NCBI GenBank assembly: GCA_934096125.1
Contig: CAKOLB010000012.1
Span: 1-22,847, forward strand
Direction: 5' to 3'
DNA: 22,847 nt
Source of the DNA: an uncultured Bacilli bacterium
GTDB taxonomy: Bacteria; Bacillota_I; Bacilli_A; RF39; UBA660
Notes under the pieces: generated by a model
The model's input: only the letters and a program-made list of their open reading frames with translations
What the model was told of the DNA's origin: nothing
Databases searched by the model: none
In this document: positions 22,779 through 22,847 of the stretch, piece after piece
Position numbering within the stretch: position 1 is the stretch's first letter
Layout: each line of letters starts with the position of its first letter
Translations under genes and position numbers: made by a program

Positions 22779-22847
22779 GATTTCAAATGGAGCCCTTATG
22801 GTTCTGGTAAAACAACCATTAAAAGCAACAATTTATAGGTAGTAATA
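22779..22847. other. Window edge, unassigned
   Basis: No complete gene was seen. On the plus strand a short frame reads SPYGSGKTTIKSNNL, a P-loop-like string with a stop at 22837-22839, possibly a remnant of an ATPase. It is too short to assign. Confidence 0.2.

Noticed and set aside
22779..22847. P-loop string SPYGSGKTTIKSNNL at window edge
   Set aside because: Too short, ends in a stop, and has no upstream frame in the window.

Overview
The window is AT-rich, low-GC Bacillota-type chromosome. Supporting signs are strong AGGAGG-type ribosome sites, TTGACA/TATAAT promoters, a Cse60-like small protein, a YtxH/DUF948 pair, and a MurE with the DNPR motif of meso-diaminopimelate enzymes. TGA appears to be a stop here (for example at 903-905), so the Mycoplasma code is not indicated. 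An uncultured gut Bacilli lineage (Erysipelotrichales or RF39-like) would fit, but that placement is inference.

Region by region: (1) 1-770 is the right part of an IS3-family element. (2) 903-2186 (-) is an anchored surface protein whose last ~58 codons are GC-rich and poor in coding-strand adenine, like the variable region of a diversity-generating retroelement target; a long hairpin follows the stop. (3) 2238-3675 is a decayed IS30-family element with 15-bp direct repeats and an internal palindrome. (4) 3703-5857 (-) is a cell-envelope operon: lipoprotein, acidic disordered protein, DUF948 and YtxH. (5) 5922-6540 is a graveyard holding a deleted paralogue of the surface protein and a broken XRE regulator. 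(6) 6538-7617 (-) is a Fic AMP-transferase whose promoter overlaps a double palindrome. (7) 7774-8886 holds trmB, a small unknown protein and a Cse60-like protein. (8) 8973-15296 (-) is a compact run trpS, GH31 glycosidase, small membrane protein, leuS. (9) 15397-16770 (+) is murE, divergent from trpS. (10) 16835-19321 (-) is a TetR regulator plus YhgE/Pip membrane protein, with a clear promoter and operator. (11) 19322-22847 is accessory DNA: a frameshifted pseudogene, small ORFs, a possible small RNA, a putative zinc metallopeptidase behind a 15-bp-arm palindrome, and a two-gene small operon.

The housekeeping core (trmB, leuS, trpS, murE) is interleaved with envelope genes. The edges are shaped by transposons and by decay. 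The most unusual candidates are the chimeric 3' end of the surface protein with its variable-domain-less paralogue 4 kb away, the Fic operator pair, the GH31 enzyme with a substituted acid/base residue, and the metallopeptidase locus.
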